A stretch of DNA of 64,000 nucleotides from CG1-02-35-72 sp045046885. Its GTDB lineage: Bacteria; Bacteroidota; Bacteroidia; Flavobacteriales; Flavobacteriaceae. A program made the translations under genes and the position numbers. The notes beneath the pieces were generated by a model. That model saw nothing but the letters and a program-made list of their open reading frames with translations, did no database searches and had not been told where the DNA came from. How positions within the stretch are numbered: the first letter of the stretch is position 1; each line of letters begins with the position of its first letter. Location: contig JASFYX010000009.1 of assembly GCA_045046885.1 (NCBI GenBank), positions 1 through 64,000 of the forward strand, given 5' to 3'. Below, piece by piece: positions 9,017 to 18,425 of the stretch.

Positions 9017-10099
9017 ATGAAAATATTTGTGTTAGGCACACGTGGTATCCCTAATATTTTGGGAGGTGTAGAAACACATTGTGAAGAATTGTACCCGAGG
9101 ATTTCTAAATTGGGTCACGATGTTACTGTAATAACACGAACTCCATATGTAATTGATAAAAATTTAATTCTCTACAAAGGTGTTAAATTAAAACACATTT
9201 ATGCACCAAAGCAAAAAAGTATTGAAGCAATAATACATACTTTTTTGGGTGTTCTTTATGCCGGAGTTAAACGTCCTGACGTTTTGCATATCCACGCCGT
9301 TGGACCCATGATTATGACGCCCTTAGCTAGAGTTTTAGGGCTTAAAGTTATTGTTACAAACCATGGCCCAGACTACGAAAGACAAAAGTGGGGAAAATCT
9401 GCTAAAAGTATTTTAAAAATAGGTGAATTTTTAGGAACAAAATTTGCAAATGAAGTAATTGTTATTTCCAAAGTAATTAACTCTATCTTACTAAAAAAGT
9501 ATAATAGGAAAGATTGTCATTTAATTTATAATGGTGTTAATTTTCCTGTAATAGCTAAAAAAGATGATTATATAAAAAATTTAAATCTAGAAAAAGACAA
9601 CTACTTTATTGCTGTTGGTAGATTTGTAGAAGAAAAAGGGTTTACTGACTTAATAAAAGCATTTTCAAAAATCAAGACTAATTTTAAGTTAGTTTTAGTT
9701 GGTGATGCAGACCATGAAACAGATTATAGCCGAAATTTAAAAGAGGCGGCAGTTAAAGCGGGGGTTGTTTTAACAGGCTTTATAAAAGGTGAAAAACTAA
9801 ATCAGATATTTTCACATGCACGATTATTTGTTATGACATCATACCACGAAGGTCTTCCAATATCTTTACTTGAAGCTATGAGTTATAATCTTGAAGTGTT
9901 GGTTAGTAACATTCCTGCTAACTTAGAAATTGAACTTGAAAAAGAAGCTTATTTTGAAGTTGGAAACACAAAGAAACTCTCTTTAAAATTATCAAGACTT
10001 CTGAAATCATCAAAACAAAAAAAAGACTTTTCAAAAAAAATAGACAAAGACTACAATTGGGACAAAATAGCGTTAGAACTCTTAAAAGTGTATAACTAA
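9017..10099 (+). CDS. Glycosyltransferase family 4
   Basis: This is a 360-residue GT-B glycosyltransferase. The N-terminal domain starts MKIFVLGTRGIPNILGGVET with the acceptor-side glycine loop. The C-terminal domain has FIAVGRFVEEKGFTDLIKAF and the EX7E donor-binding element in YHEGLPISLLEAMSY. It is the last gene of the three-gene plus-strand unit and converges on the methyltransferase-like gene at 10135. It probably adds one sugar to the lipid-linked repeat unit at the inner membrane face. Donor and linkage are unknown. Confidence 0.93.
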   Translation: MKIFVLGTRGIPNILGGVETHCEELYPRISKLGHDVTVITRTPYVIDKNLILYKGVKLKHIYAPKQKSIEAIIHTFLGVLYAGVKRPDVLHIHAVGPMIMTPLARVLGLKVIVTNHGPDYERQKWGKSAKSILKIGEFLGTKFANEVIVISKVINSILLKKYNRKDCHLIYNGVNFPVIAKKDDYIKNLNLEKDNYFIAVGRFVEEKGFTDLIKAFSKIKTNFKLVLVGDADHETDYSRNLKEAAVKAGVVLTGFIKGEKLNQIFSHARLFVMTSYHEGLPISLLEAMSYNLEVLVSNIPANLEIELEKEAYFEVGNTKKLSLKLSRLLKSSKQKKDFSKKIDKDYNWDKIALELLKVYN

Positions 10100-10134
10100 A
10101 GTACTTTGCCCTTCCTTATTTTTAGATAAACTAT

Positions 10135-10842
10135 TTATGGCTTAATCCAAATTGTTGTATTTGTAATACCATTTGTTGTGTTTACTTTAAGCCAAGAATC
10201 TAGTGCTTTGTGTAATGGATTGTACCTTGGTCTTTCTGAATTATCTAAAACAAATATTCCTCCTGTTTTTAATTTTACCATAGCATTTAAGCCACAACGA
10301 ACACGAACTCTACCGTCAATCATAACAAAATCAAAGAAATTATCAGGGTATTCATTTACTTTATTGTAATAATTTAAATACTTCTTTTTCGATTCATATT
10401 CATCATATTCATTCATATAAATATCAATATCTTCTTCGTTATTTGGAAAGTCTTCCCTAGGGACTAACAAATAATCTACATTGTTTATTTTGTTTTGAAC
10501 TAATTGGTTACTTACTTTTTGAAACCATTCTGTATTGTGTTCTACACTTACCAATTTTTTAAGTTTTTTTGCAAAGTAAAGCGTACTACGACCACTTCCA
10601 TATTCTAACCCCACCATATTTTTAGTCAATACTTTATCAAAAAATAAAATAGACCCTGGACTTGTCCATGGCCTCTTAGTGTATAAGTAGTTAAAAAATT
10701 TATAATGTGCTTTGAGGAAAGGCAATAACACTTTATACCTGTAGTATTTAAAACTATTTGATTTTGAAGTGGGGTAATAATTGCTTATTAAATAAAATTT
10801 AGACGCCATAACCTTGGCTTGGTCTATGTAATTGATAGCCAT
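10135..10842 (-). CDS. SAM-dependent methyltransferase-like protein
   Basis: This 235-residue protein has a Rossmann-type core. GLEYGSGRSTLYFAKK (about 98-113) matches motif I of class I methyltransferases, KLVSVEHNTEWF has the acidic residue that would contact the SAM ribose, and FDFVMIDGRVRVRCG fits motif IV. The region before residue 80 is unassigned. The protein ends with a short TTIWIKP strand. It lies in the polysaccharide locus between convergent units, with no overlap with its neighbours. Methylation of a sugar or of a sugar-bound group is the likely role but is only inferred. The ATG at 10842 gives the full ORF; an ATG at 10809 is also possible. Confidence 0.75.
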   Translation of the reverse strand: MAINYIDQAKVMASKFYLISNYYPTSKSNSFKYYRYKVLLPFLKAHYKFFNYLYTKRPWTSPGSILFFDKVLTKNMVGLEYGSGRSTLYFAKKLKKLVSVEHNTEWFQKVSNQLVQNKINNVDYLLVPREDFPNNEEDIDIYMNEYDEYESKKKYLNYYNKVNEYPDNFFDFVMIDGRVRVRCGLNAMVKLKTGGIFVLDNSERPRYNPLHKALDSWLKVNTTNGITNTTIWIKP

Positions 10843-10927
10843 AATAATAGTTTAAATACTTTTAATGTTGAAAAATGCAACGCTTGAATATTAAATAAAT
10901 TATAATTCTATAAAAAAATGTCATTTT

Positions 10928-11152
10928 CTATAGTTGACCTACAATGGAAATAACTCTTTCTATTAAGTCTTCAAAAATATCATTATATTCTATATTTACA
11001 AACCTGTCTTGATCTTTTTTGAGATTTGACAGAATTTCTAGCGCTCTGTTTTTTAATATTTTACGAAATATTTTATCTTTATTGATAGACACCTCAAAGT
11101 CACTCTCTAAATTTTCAACCAATTCAATTATTAATTTAATATTGTTATTCAT
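10928..11152 (-). CDS. Small hypothetical protein (74 residues)
   Basis: I do not recognise this 74-residue ORF. It begins with ATG (MNNNIKLIIELVENLES) and is predicted to be mostly amphipathic helix, rich in Lys, Glu, Asp, Ile and Leu, with no signal peptide, membrane segment or cysteine. Codon use resembles its neighbours. It stands alone between a methyltransferase-like gene (85 bp after it) and the O-antigen ligase-like gene (104 bp before it), on the same strand as both. It could be a real small protein of the surface-glycan locus, or a chance ORF in AT-rich DNA. Confidence 0.45.
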   Translation of the reverse strand: MNNNIKLIIELVENLESDFEVSINKDKIFRKILKNRALEILSNLKKDQDRFVNIEYNDIFEDLIERVISIVGQL

Positions 11153-11256
11153 TGTTTTCTAATATTATAAATGCTTATTAGTAATTTTAAAACAAATTTA
11201 TTCTTTTATTCATTTCTATAGTTAAAAAAACTAAAGAACTTATCAAACTTAAAACT

Positions 11257-12450
11257 TTATCTTGAAGATGATGATATAAAACTATCTGACTTATTGTATT
11301 TAGCTAGTAGTAGAGGTATAAAAAAAGAGTATAACTGAACGCCAAACTGTCTATTTAAGATATTTTCTGTAAAAGTAAATGATGCTATTATTAAAAAAAT
11401 TATAACTGACATTTTAGAACGCCTGTAAATTATATAAAATATTGTACCCATTGAAACAATAAATAATAGCCCTATTACCCCATTAGTTAGTATAAATTCT
11501 AAATACTGGTTATGCGGATTGTATCCCATAGTCCCTTTTTCTTTTTCTCTAAAAAAATAAGGGTCTTTAGTATTTGTATAATAGTCTCCAATTCCTACAC
11601 CAAATAGAGGGTGTTTAGAATTTTTTAAAACTTTATAAGCGTTATTCCAAAGCCAAAGTCGAGGTGAATTCTTATATTCTACAGTGCGTAAAACTTTATT
11701 TTTGAGGCTATTATTTGTAATAATTAAAGTAGAAAAAACACTTAAAACGATAATGATAAGAGGTATTGAAATCTGCTTAGTTAATTTTATAATAATATAA
11801 TAAACTGCTAGCAATATTGCTAAAAGATAGACTAGTCTTGAAGTAGAAAGTATAATACCAATGATTAAAAAAGGGATTGCAAAAAAAATGTTTTTATTGT
11901 TTTTATATAAGACTACTTCTATAAGTAAAACTAAAGATATAAGTTGAAATATTCCAAAATAAGGATGCTGAATAACTGTAACTAAATCGGCATAGTTTGG
12001 GTTTAATATAGCGCCTTTGTCATTAAATAAAATATAAGCATTACTAATACTGATAACTGACGCTATAACAGATAACAGAATAAAGAATTTACTGCCAATA
12101 AGTAAAATTTCTTTTTTAATTTTTATAGATAATACAATAAATGGAATGATTAGTATTGGTATTCTGAGCCATATAAATCTAATTCCTCTTTCTACATTGT
12201 CTGACAATAAAGTTGAAATTATTGTCAATACAAACGGTGTAATAATTAATAAATATCTTATAATAAAATGTCTGTTTAAATCTATTTTTATCTTTTTTCT
12301 AATTATTGACATTAAATAAAGAAAAATTATGATTACAAGTAATGTATTAGAAATAGCCTTAGAAAAATATACTATCCCCAAATAAAGAAACAATAATCCT
12401 ACAATTATATCGTCACTACTTTTTCGGTTTTTTATTGCTTTGTATATCAT
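11257..12450 (-). CDS. O-antigen ligase/polymerase-type membrane protein (Wzy/WaaL)
   Basis: This 397-residue protein has about ten to twelve predicted membrane helices. A periplasmic loop contains LFGVGIGDYYT and NPHNQYLEFILTNGVIGLL, the conserved Wzy_C pattern of O-antigen ligases and polymerases. These enzymes transfer or polymerise undecaprenyl-linked glycans on the periplasmic side. Its ATG at 12450 overlaps the stop of the upstream glycosyltransferase by 4 bp (ATGA). It is the last gene of a seven-gene overlapping run. A second Wzy-like gene lies at 14819, so one may polymerise and the other ligate; the sequence does not say which. Confidence 0.88.
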   Translation of the reverse strand: MIYKAIKNRKSSDDIIVGLLFLYLGIVYFSKAISNTLLVIIIFLYLMSIIRKKIKIDLNRHFIIRYLLIITPFVLTIISTLLSDNVERGIRFIWLRIPILIIPFIVLSIKIKKEILLIGSKFFILLSVIASVISISNAYILFNDKGAILNPNYADLVTVIQHPYFGIFQLISLVLLIEVVLYKNNKNIFFAIPFLIIGIILSTSRLVYLLAILLAVYYIIIKLTKQISIPLIIIVLSVFSTLIITNNSLKNKVLRTVEYKNSPRLWLWNNAYKVLKNSKHPLFGVGIGDYYTNTKDPYFFREKEKGTMGYNPHNQYLEFILTNGVIGLLFIVSMGTIFYIIYRRSKMSVIIFLIIASFTFTENILNRQFGVQLYSFFIPLLLAKYNKSDSFISSSSR

Positions 12451-13658
12451 TTATTTTCTAATACTTTATTATAGATAGAAAGTATTTTATCCATATGAGT
12501 CTTTTCAGATAAATGTGTAATGTAATACTTGCGCACATTATTTTTCAATGAAAGTACGTCATATTTTTCAATCTTACGTAGCTTTTTAATCACTTCTGAT
12601 TTATTGCTAAAATCTAATAAAAAGCCTGTTTCTCTTTCATTAATCAAATCTTTAAATCCACTATGATTAGAGGTAATTACAGGCACTCCAAAAGAAAAAG
12701 ACTCTACCACTGTCATAGGGCAATTTTCAAACCACTTTGAGGGCTGTACAACATATTTGGCTTTTTTAACAATATTAAAGAGCTCTTTACCGTATTTAGC
12801 ACCAATAAAATTAATATTTGAAATTTTTTCTGTTTTACGTTTTACTGTTTTCTCTAAATCTCCTTTCCCAATTATTAACAAACTAAGTTTAATTTCTTCA
12901 AAAATGTCAATTAATTCAAGTATCCCTTTTTCATCAGAAATCCTTCCATAATATAAATAATAGTCTTTATTAGTAGCCTCTATAGAATCATTAGCTTCTA
13001 TTTTTGTAAAATTCGGGATTATTTCTATCTTATTATTAATTCTATTCTCAATTAATTTTGCTAAAAAGTTACTAGGAGATATAAATGTATCAATATATTT
13101 ATCATAATATCCTTGAGAGTGATAAAAAATACTTTCAAGTGCGCCTATAGTACTTTTAAAAATAGAGCCGTCAAAACATTTGTCTTTTATACAATTAACA
13201 AAAGATTCTGTAACACATTTTGTGCAAATCTTGTTTTGTTGAAAGTTATAAAGCCTATGATATGGACAAACCATTTGACTATCGTGAATTGTCTGAACAA
13301 TTTTAATCCCTCTTTTTTTTATTTCTGATAATATACTTGGCGTTAATTGAAAGTTGTAGTTATGAATATGAACAATGTCTGGACTATAAATATCTAATAC
13401 TTTAGATATTTTAACTTTATTTTTTGAAGAATAAATAGTGTCAAACGCTGAACTAAATTTAGTTATTAAATGTTGATTCTTAAAATCAATATTTGCAGCT
13501 TCTAAATTAGGGAAGTCACAAACAATATTTTCTTCATCTTCCATCCCCCAATACTTTACTTCAATACCTAAATTTTGAAGTGATTTAGATAATTGAAACA
13601 TATACGTTTCTGCTCCTCCAACAATTTTAAGAAACTTGTTTATTTGTAGTATTTTCAT
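12447..13658 (-). CDS. Glycosyltransferase family 4 with cysteine-rich insert
   Basis: This is a 403-residue GT-B enzyme. MKILQINKFLKIVGGAETYM opens the acceptor domain. The donor domain has YYGRISDEKGI and KWFENCPMTVVESFSFGVP, with the Glu pair of the family. A cysteine-rich segment at about 131-165 (CPYH, ICTKC, NCIKDKC) could bind a metal; this insert recurs in a subgroup of GT4 enzymes. The start overlaps the flippase gene by 32 bp, and the stop overlaps the downstream ligase by 4 bp, so all three are translated from one message. Sugar specificity is unknown. Confidence 0.92.
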   Translation of the reverse strand: MKILQINKFLKIVGGAETYMFQLSKSLQNLGIEVKYWGMEDEENIVCDFPNLEAANIDFKNQHLITKFSSAFDTIYSSKNKVKISKVLDIYSPDIVHIHNYNFQLTPSILSEIKKRGIKIVQTIHDSQMVCPYHRLYNFQQNKICTKCVTESFVNCIKDKCFDGSIFKSTIGALESIFYHSQGYYDKYIDTFISPSNFLAKLIENRINNKIEIIPNFTKIEANDSIEATNKDYYLYYGRISDEKGILELIDIFEEIKLSLLIIGKGDLEKTVKRKTEKISNINFIGAKYGKELFNIVKKAKYVVQPSKWFENCPMTVVESFSFGVPVITSNHSGFKDLINERETGFLLDFSNKSEVIKKLRKIEKYDVLSLKNNVRKYYITHLSEKTHMDKILSIYNKVLENK

Positions 13659-14829
13659 ACAATATTTTAATTATAAAAAGTGTTAAAAGCAAACCTTCTG
13701 ATGTAAGATATATATAACTGTACGTTTGTAAATCTGTTGGTTTTAATATAAAATATATTACAGTTTTAATCAAAAATACAACAAGTAACAGTAGAAAATT
13801 AATTTTCACTTTATTCTCATAATTGTTTTTAGTAATATAATAATAATTAACAATCGCCGGTAATATTGCAATAATCAAAATATTTAAAACAAATTGACCT
13901 TTAATATACGGTTCCGGAAATAAATACTTAAAGATATATGATGAGGAAATGTTTGTCAATAATACAGTTAAAACAAGTAACGGAACTAAAAATTTTAAAT
14001 AAAGGTATTTGTTTTTGTACAATTTTAAAAATTGTGAAGTAATTATAGATATAAAAAATAATTGTGCAACTTGATACATGTTTAGTGCCGAAGAAAAAAC
14101 AGCCAACTCATGTTTCCCTGAATACTCATCTAAAAACAATATATCAATACGTCCTAAGCCAACAATCATTACATAGTATAAAAGATAATATTTAGATTGT
14201 TTAAGAGAAGCTGCGATGTTTTTACTAATAGTTTTAATACTTGCAAATCTTAATTTTAATGAAAAATAAATACTTAAATAATGTTTATTTATTAAAAAGG
14301 CAACACCACCTGCAATTAGATAAATAAATAAAACTTGTGACAGAGTATAATCAAAATATTTGCTAGTAGTGTAGATAATAGATAGTAAAATAAATCTAAT
14401 AAAAGGCTCGCTGAGAATACTAATAATATCTGCTTTTACAAATCCAAGCCCTCTAGATAACATTTTAACCAATGCCGAAGTAGAAGAAAAGTAAGTGATT
14501 AAAGAAAAAAGAATTCCTGCAATAGCGAGTTCTTTTCTTTTGGTAATAAACAAGAAAGACACAAACAGTATAACAATTATAGATAAAAATAAACGGCTTG
14601 TGAATAATGTGTCAATGCCAGACGTTTCTTTTTTTAAACTTTTATTGTAAATTAAGTTATTAATACCGCCATCCATTAATACAGAAGACCACATTACAAT
14701 CGCAACTATATAAGAGTAATCTGCATAATCTTGAACTGAAAGAATTCTTACAAAAAGTAATATGTTGACAAAAGAAATTACTTTTGATAAAACTTCGGCA
14801 AAAGGAACTAATAAAGATTTATTTTTCAT
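13627..14829 (-). CDS. Polysaccharide flippase (Wzx-like, MOP superfamily)
   Basis: This 400-residue protein has about twelve predicted membrane helices and an N-terminal pattern (SKVISFVNILLFVRILSVQD) typical of Wzx/RfbX-type flippases, which move undecaprenyl-diphosphate-linked repeat units to the periplasmic leaflet. I chose the ATG at 14829 (MKNKSLLVPFAEV), which overlaps the preceding wzy-like gene by 11 bp; a TTG at 14853 would add eight residues. Its position between a polymerase-like gene and glycosyltransferases supports the assignment. Sequence conservation in this family is low, so the call rests on topology, N-terminal pattern and context. Confidence 0.87.
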   Translation of the reverse strand: MKNKSLLVPFAEVLSKVISFVNILLFVRILSVQDYADYSYIVAIVMWSSVLMDGGINNLIYNKSLKKETSGIDTLFTSRLFLSIIVILFVSFLFITKRKELAIAGILFSLITYFSSTSALVKMLSRGLGFVKADIISILSEPFIRFILLSIIYTTSKYFDYTLSQVLFIYLIAGGVAFLINKHYLSIYFSLKLRFASIKTISKNIAASLKQSKYYLLYYVMIVGLGRIDILFLDEYSGKHELAVFSSALNMYQVAQLFFISIITSQFLKLYKNKYLYLKFLVPLLVLTVLLTNISSSYIFKYLFPEPYIKGQFVLNILIIAILPAIVNYYYITKNNYENKVKINFLLLLVVFLIKTVIYFILKPTDLQTYSYIYLTSEGLLLTLFIIKILYENTTNKQVS

Positions 14830-16081
14830 TATTATCCTTTGTTGTATTAACAATTAAAGCGAAGTACATAAACATTACAACAGCTCTTTGTTGCGTAAAA
14901 ATTGCATCTGATGTACTATCTATTAACAACAATAACAAACCTAATAATGCACTTAGCAAATAATAATAGTGTACATTGTTCATGTTGTTTTTAATTTGTT
15001 TTATAAATAAATTAAAATAATTATATATAATTAACAGCATACTTATTAGACCAAAATAGCCGAATTGACCCAGTACCATTGGCCAATATTGGTCTGCTAA
15101 AAAACCCCAATAATGTCGTGACATTCCCCATATATTATTTAATCCATATAAATCATATACCCACGAATAGTGTAATCCTGAATAATATGACGCGTAAGTA
15201 CCAAAGCCCGTACCTAATGGGAAAAAATCATTTCCTATAGTAAAACTATAATATAAAATCACAGCCCTTGACCATCCTGTTTTAATTGAATTGAAAGAAA
15301 AATACATCTGTATTTGGTCTCTAAACACTCCCATTATAATCAATCCTATACAACCAATAATTGCAAATAAATAAATCTTAGGTATCTTGTAAAGTTTTTT
15401 ACCGTAAAACAAAAATAAAACACCCATAAATACAAATCCAAAATACTTAATTCGCATCGATAACATTCCTAATATGAGTATTAGAAAAAGAAAACTTTTA
15501 TTGTTTTTATAATATTTTGGTAATAGTGATAAAAAGATAAATGCAAAAGCAAAACCGTAACGTGACGGGTGTTGAAAAAATAATTCGAACGAAGGGATTC
15601 CATATCTCAACTGATGTGGAAAAAATTTAAATATAAAATCAAAAACAACAAATAGAGCTAGTATGTAAAACACTAATTCTGAATATTTTGTTATTTTACT
15701 TAAGACCTTCTTTGCATCAAAGTTATCAGATAATAATCTAACAGCTAAATATGTAATAAAAGCTTTATTAAAATTTATTAAATCTCCAACAATAGCAATT
15801 CCATCTGTTTTGTGTCCGTTATGGTATGCCCAAAAATTGGATAATAAACCTATTGTTATAATTATCCCTAAAAATAAAATTATATAATGTTCGTTTCTAA
15901 ATAATTTTACTTTACCCTTTACGCTAACGTAATATAAAAAAACTACAGTGGACAAAAGAGCTGTAAATTCATCTAAAAAGCCAATATATTTAACAAAAGC
16001 ATCGTACAAAAAAACAAGAGCAAGAATTAAAAATAATATACCTTGCTCTAAAATTTTGCTAGATTTAGTAGTTAATTGCAT
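14819..16081 (-). CDS. O-antigen polymerase-like membrane protein (Wzy)
   Basis: This 420-residue protein has about eleven predicted membrane helices. A late periplasmic loop (FFPLGTGFGTYASYY, then WPMVLGQFGYFGLISMLL) resembles the conserved region of Wzy-type polymerases. It would join repeat units on their lipid carrier in the periplasm. The ATG at 16081 overlaps the stop of the upstream glycosyltransferase by one base (TAATG), which supports this start over a TTG at 16120. It precedes the flippase gene, a normal order in Wzx/Wzy loci. Family members diverge strongly, so ligase versus polymerase is not settled. Confidence 0.85.
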   Translation of the reverse strand: MQLTTKSSKILEQGILFLILALVFLYDAFVKYIGFLDEFTALLSTVVFLYYVSVKGKVKLFRNEHYIILFLGIIITIGLLSNFWAYHNGHKTDGIAIVGDLINFNKAFITYLAVRLLSDNFDAKKVLSKITKYSELVFYILALFVVFDFIFKFFPHQLRYGIPSFELFFQHPSRYGFAFAFIFLSLLPKYYKNNKSFLFLILILGMLSMRIKYFGFVFMGVLFLFYGKKLYKIPKIYLFAIIGCIGLIIMGVFRDQIQMYFSFNSIKTGWSRAVILYYSFTIGNDFFPLGTGFGTYASYYSGLHYSWVYDLYGLNNIWGMSRHYWGFLADQYWPMVLGQFGYFGLISMLLIIYNYFNLFIKQIKNNMNNVHYYYLLSALLGLLLLLIDSTSDAIFTQQRAVVMFMYFALIVNTTKDNNEK

Positions 16082-17202
16082 TATAATTTCATTATTAGAC
16101 TTTTTAGTGTTTCTGTCCAATAAAAATGTTTTATATCAGGCAAATTACAAATAATTTTTTTTCTGTCTATATTGGTTAGTCTTTTTAACGAATCTTCTAT
16201 CATAGTGACTGACTCTACTAAAAATGATTTATCTTTAATATAATCTAATTCTGTACCATCGGCTCCTTTTATACTCAAGACAGGTAAACCAAATAGTAGC
16301 GATTGAAGAATAGCTAACCCACCATCTCCAGGCAATACAAACAAATCGCTTTTAAAGTAATATGGCTTTAGCTCGTTCTTCTCATATATTGGTCCTAATA
16401 AACAAACTTGTTTGTTTTTATTGATATATTTATTTATCTCGTTTAATTGATTTCCGCCCCCTATAATAGTTAGAGAAAATCTCTTTTTAGATGTGCTTTT
16501 ATTTAATCTAGATACAATATCTATAAGTTCTTTAATTTTTTTTCTTTCTTCAATTACGCCAACGTAGAGTAATTTAATATTATTCTTATCAAACTTATAA
16601 CTATTAATACTTTCTTCTATCTCTCTAGAAATAACATCAAAATAAGAAGTGTTAATTGTATTTAAATTAAGGAAGGCATTTTTAGCTCCCATATAATTAG
16701 TGAGATACTTTAAAGCGAGTGTTGAATATGCCATTTGCGCATCTGTACACATTACAAAAGGCTTTATTACTCTATCAATAATTTTTCTTTTAAATGTCCT
16801 ATTAGGTAAAGAGTATCCCGCATCCCACCAAAGGGTTTTTTTACGCAACAGTTTTGAATAGGGTACTAAATATAAATTATTTAGTAAGTTAGTAGTTCCT
16901 TCAAAGACAATGATATCATATTCTTTTATAATTCTAATTGACTTTGGGTATATAAAAAAGTTGGTTGCTCTACTCTCTCCTTTATAATTTATTCGTAACG
17001 ATGACAGTTTATATATTTTAATATTACTAAACTCCATTTCTACATCGTTATATTTTGCTAGTTTTAAAGTGCCTGATTTATTTCCTTTCGATGTGATGAT
17101 ACCCACTTGTTTAAAATCATTACAAAGAGTCTTTAATAAATCTAGTCTATATCTTGTAATAACACGTTGTACAAATAATATTTTTAGAGATTTTGTTTTC
17201 AC
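16081..17202 (-). CDS. Glycosyltransferase family 1/4-like
   Basis: This 373-residue predicted GT-B glycosyltransferase has a donor domain with KLLYVGVIEERKKIKELIDI, SLTIIGGGNQL and FVLPGDGGLAILQSLLFGLP, the glycine-rich segment where family members bind the nucleotide sugar. The N-terminal MKTKSLKILFVQRVITRYR motif is found in GTs of surface-glycan loci. The start is a GTG at 17202 that overlaps the wecC stop by 4 bp (GTGA); this coupling supports the non-ATG start. It is a good candidate to use the UDP-ManNAcA made by the two preceding genes, although that is inferred from order only. Confidence 0.85.
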   Translation of the reverse strand: MKTKSLKILFVQRVITRYRLDLLKTLCNDFKQVGIITSKGNKSGTLKLAKYNDVEMEFSNIKIYKLSSLRINYKGESRATNFFIYPKSIRIIKEYDIIVFEGTTNLLNNLYLVPYSKLLRKKTLWWDAGYSLPNRTFKRKIIDRVIKPFVMCTDAQMAYSTLALKYLTNYMGAKNAFLNLNTINTSYFDVISREIEESINSYKFDKNNIKLLYVGVIEERKKIKELIDIVSRLNKSTSKKRFSLTIIGGGNQLNEINKYINKNKQVCLLGPIYEKNELKPYYFKSDLFVLPGDGGLAILQSLLFGLPVLSIKGADGTELDYIKDKSFLVESVTMIEDSLKRLTNIDRKKIICNLPDIKHFYWTETLKSLIMKL

Positions 17203-18425
17203 TTCGAATAACTATTCATTATTCCGCAAAAATCTAATATTATAGTGTTTTTTGGTATTTTTAAATTTTTAAATTCGTTATGGGCTACTAAAAAAACAAT
17301 AATATCAGCCTTTTCTACAGCGACTTTATAATTAGTTAATTTAAATACAGAATGGGTTTTAATATTAGGCTCAACTATAAAATATACTTCATTAGTTGCC
17401 TTTCCCATTACTTTTTGAGCAATGTATTTTGCAGGAGATTCCCGTAAATCATCAATATTGGGTTTAAACGCTAATCCCATTATAGCAATGCTTGGCTTAC
17501 GCTTGTATTTTATTTGAAATTCTAATTTAGTTGATTGCACTTTTTCTGCACACCAAAATGATTTATAATTATTTACTTCTCTTGCTTTACCTATTAATTG
17601 TGATTCCATTGGGTAATCTGCCACAATAAAATATGGATCTACAGCAATACAGTGTCCTCCAACTCCACAACCCGGATTTAGTATGTTTACACGTGGGTGT
17701 TTGTTTGCTAATTTGATTAATTCCCACACGTCAATTGCTGCCTTATCACATATTAATGACAATTCATTTGCAAATGCAATTTGAACATCTCTTGAAGAAT
17801 TTTCAACTAACTTACACATTTCTGCTGTTCGTGCATTAGTACGGTGCAGTTCTCCTTTTATGTATTTACTGTAAAACAAAATTGCTTTTTCGGTAGATTT
17901 TTCGTCAATCCCTCCAATTACTCTATCGTTGTAAACTAATTCGTACATCACATTTCCGGGAAGTACTCGCTCTGGACAGTAAGCTATGTTTAATTTATTC
18001 TTTAATTCCGGTCTTTTGCTATAAATTAATTGCATCATCTTTTCTGTGGTTCCAACAGGAGATGTTGATTCAATAATATAGAGATCGTCCTCTTTAAATA
18101 AAGGTATAATACTTTTTGTTGCAGCTTCTACAATAGAAATATCTGGCTCATTCTTAGCTTTAAAAGGTGTTGGTACAACTATAAGATAGGTGTTTGACCT
18201 TTCGGCTGTGACACTCGCTTTTAAATACCCTTTTTTAACAGCATTTAAGACTACTTTATCTAATTCTGGTTCAACAATATGAATTTTACCTGCATTTACC
18301 GTGTCAACTATGGTTGAATTAATATCAACTCCTAAAACTTTTGATTGGTTATTGGCTAGCAAAGCTGCCGTGGGTAACCCAATATACCCTAATCCTATTA
18401 CTACAACACTTGGTTTATCTTTCAT
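17199..18425 (-). CDS. wecC: UDP-N-acetyl-D-mannosamine dehydrogenase
   Basis: This 408-residue NAD-dependent enzyme oxidises UDP-ManNAc to UDP-ManNAcA. The N-terminal Rossmann domain has VVIGLGYIGLPTAALLA. The central domain has ESTSPVGTTEKM, AEMCKLVENSSRDV (Lys205, Asn209) and NPGCGVGGHCIAVDP with the catalytic Cys259. The C-terminal UDP-binding domain has MGLAFKPNIDDLRESP. Length and motifs match WecC rather than UDP-glucose dehydrogenase. It overlaps wecB by 4 bp (ATGA), and wecB supplies its substrate. Closely related dehydrogenases act on other UDP-HexNAc sugars, so the substrate rests partly on the wecB neighbour. Confidence 0.93.
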   Translation of the reverse strand: MKDKPSVVVIGLGYIGLPTAALLANNQSKVLGVDINSTIVDTVNAGKIHIVEPELDKVVLNAVKKGYLKASVTAERSNTYLIVVPTPFKAKNEPDISIVEAATKSIIPLFKEDDLYIIESTSPVGTTEKMMQLIYSKRPELKNKLNIAYCPERVLPGNVMYELVYNDRVIGGIDEKSTEKAILFYSKYIKGELHRTNARTAEMCKLVENSSRDVQIAFANELSLICDKAAIDVWELIKLANKHPRVNILNPGCGVGGHCIAVDPYFIVADYPMESQLIGKAREVNNYKSFWCAEKVQSTKLEFQIKYKRKPSIAIMGLAFKPNIDDLRESPAKYIAQKVMGKATNEVYFIVEPNIKTHSVFKLTNYKVAVEKADIIVFLVAHNEFKNLKIPKNTIILDFCGIMNSYSK

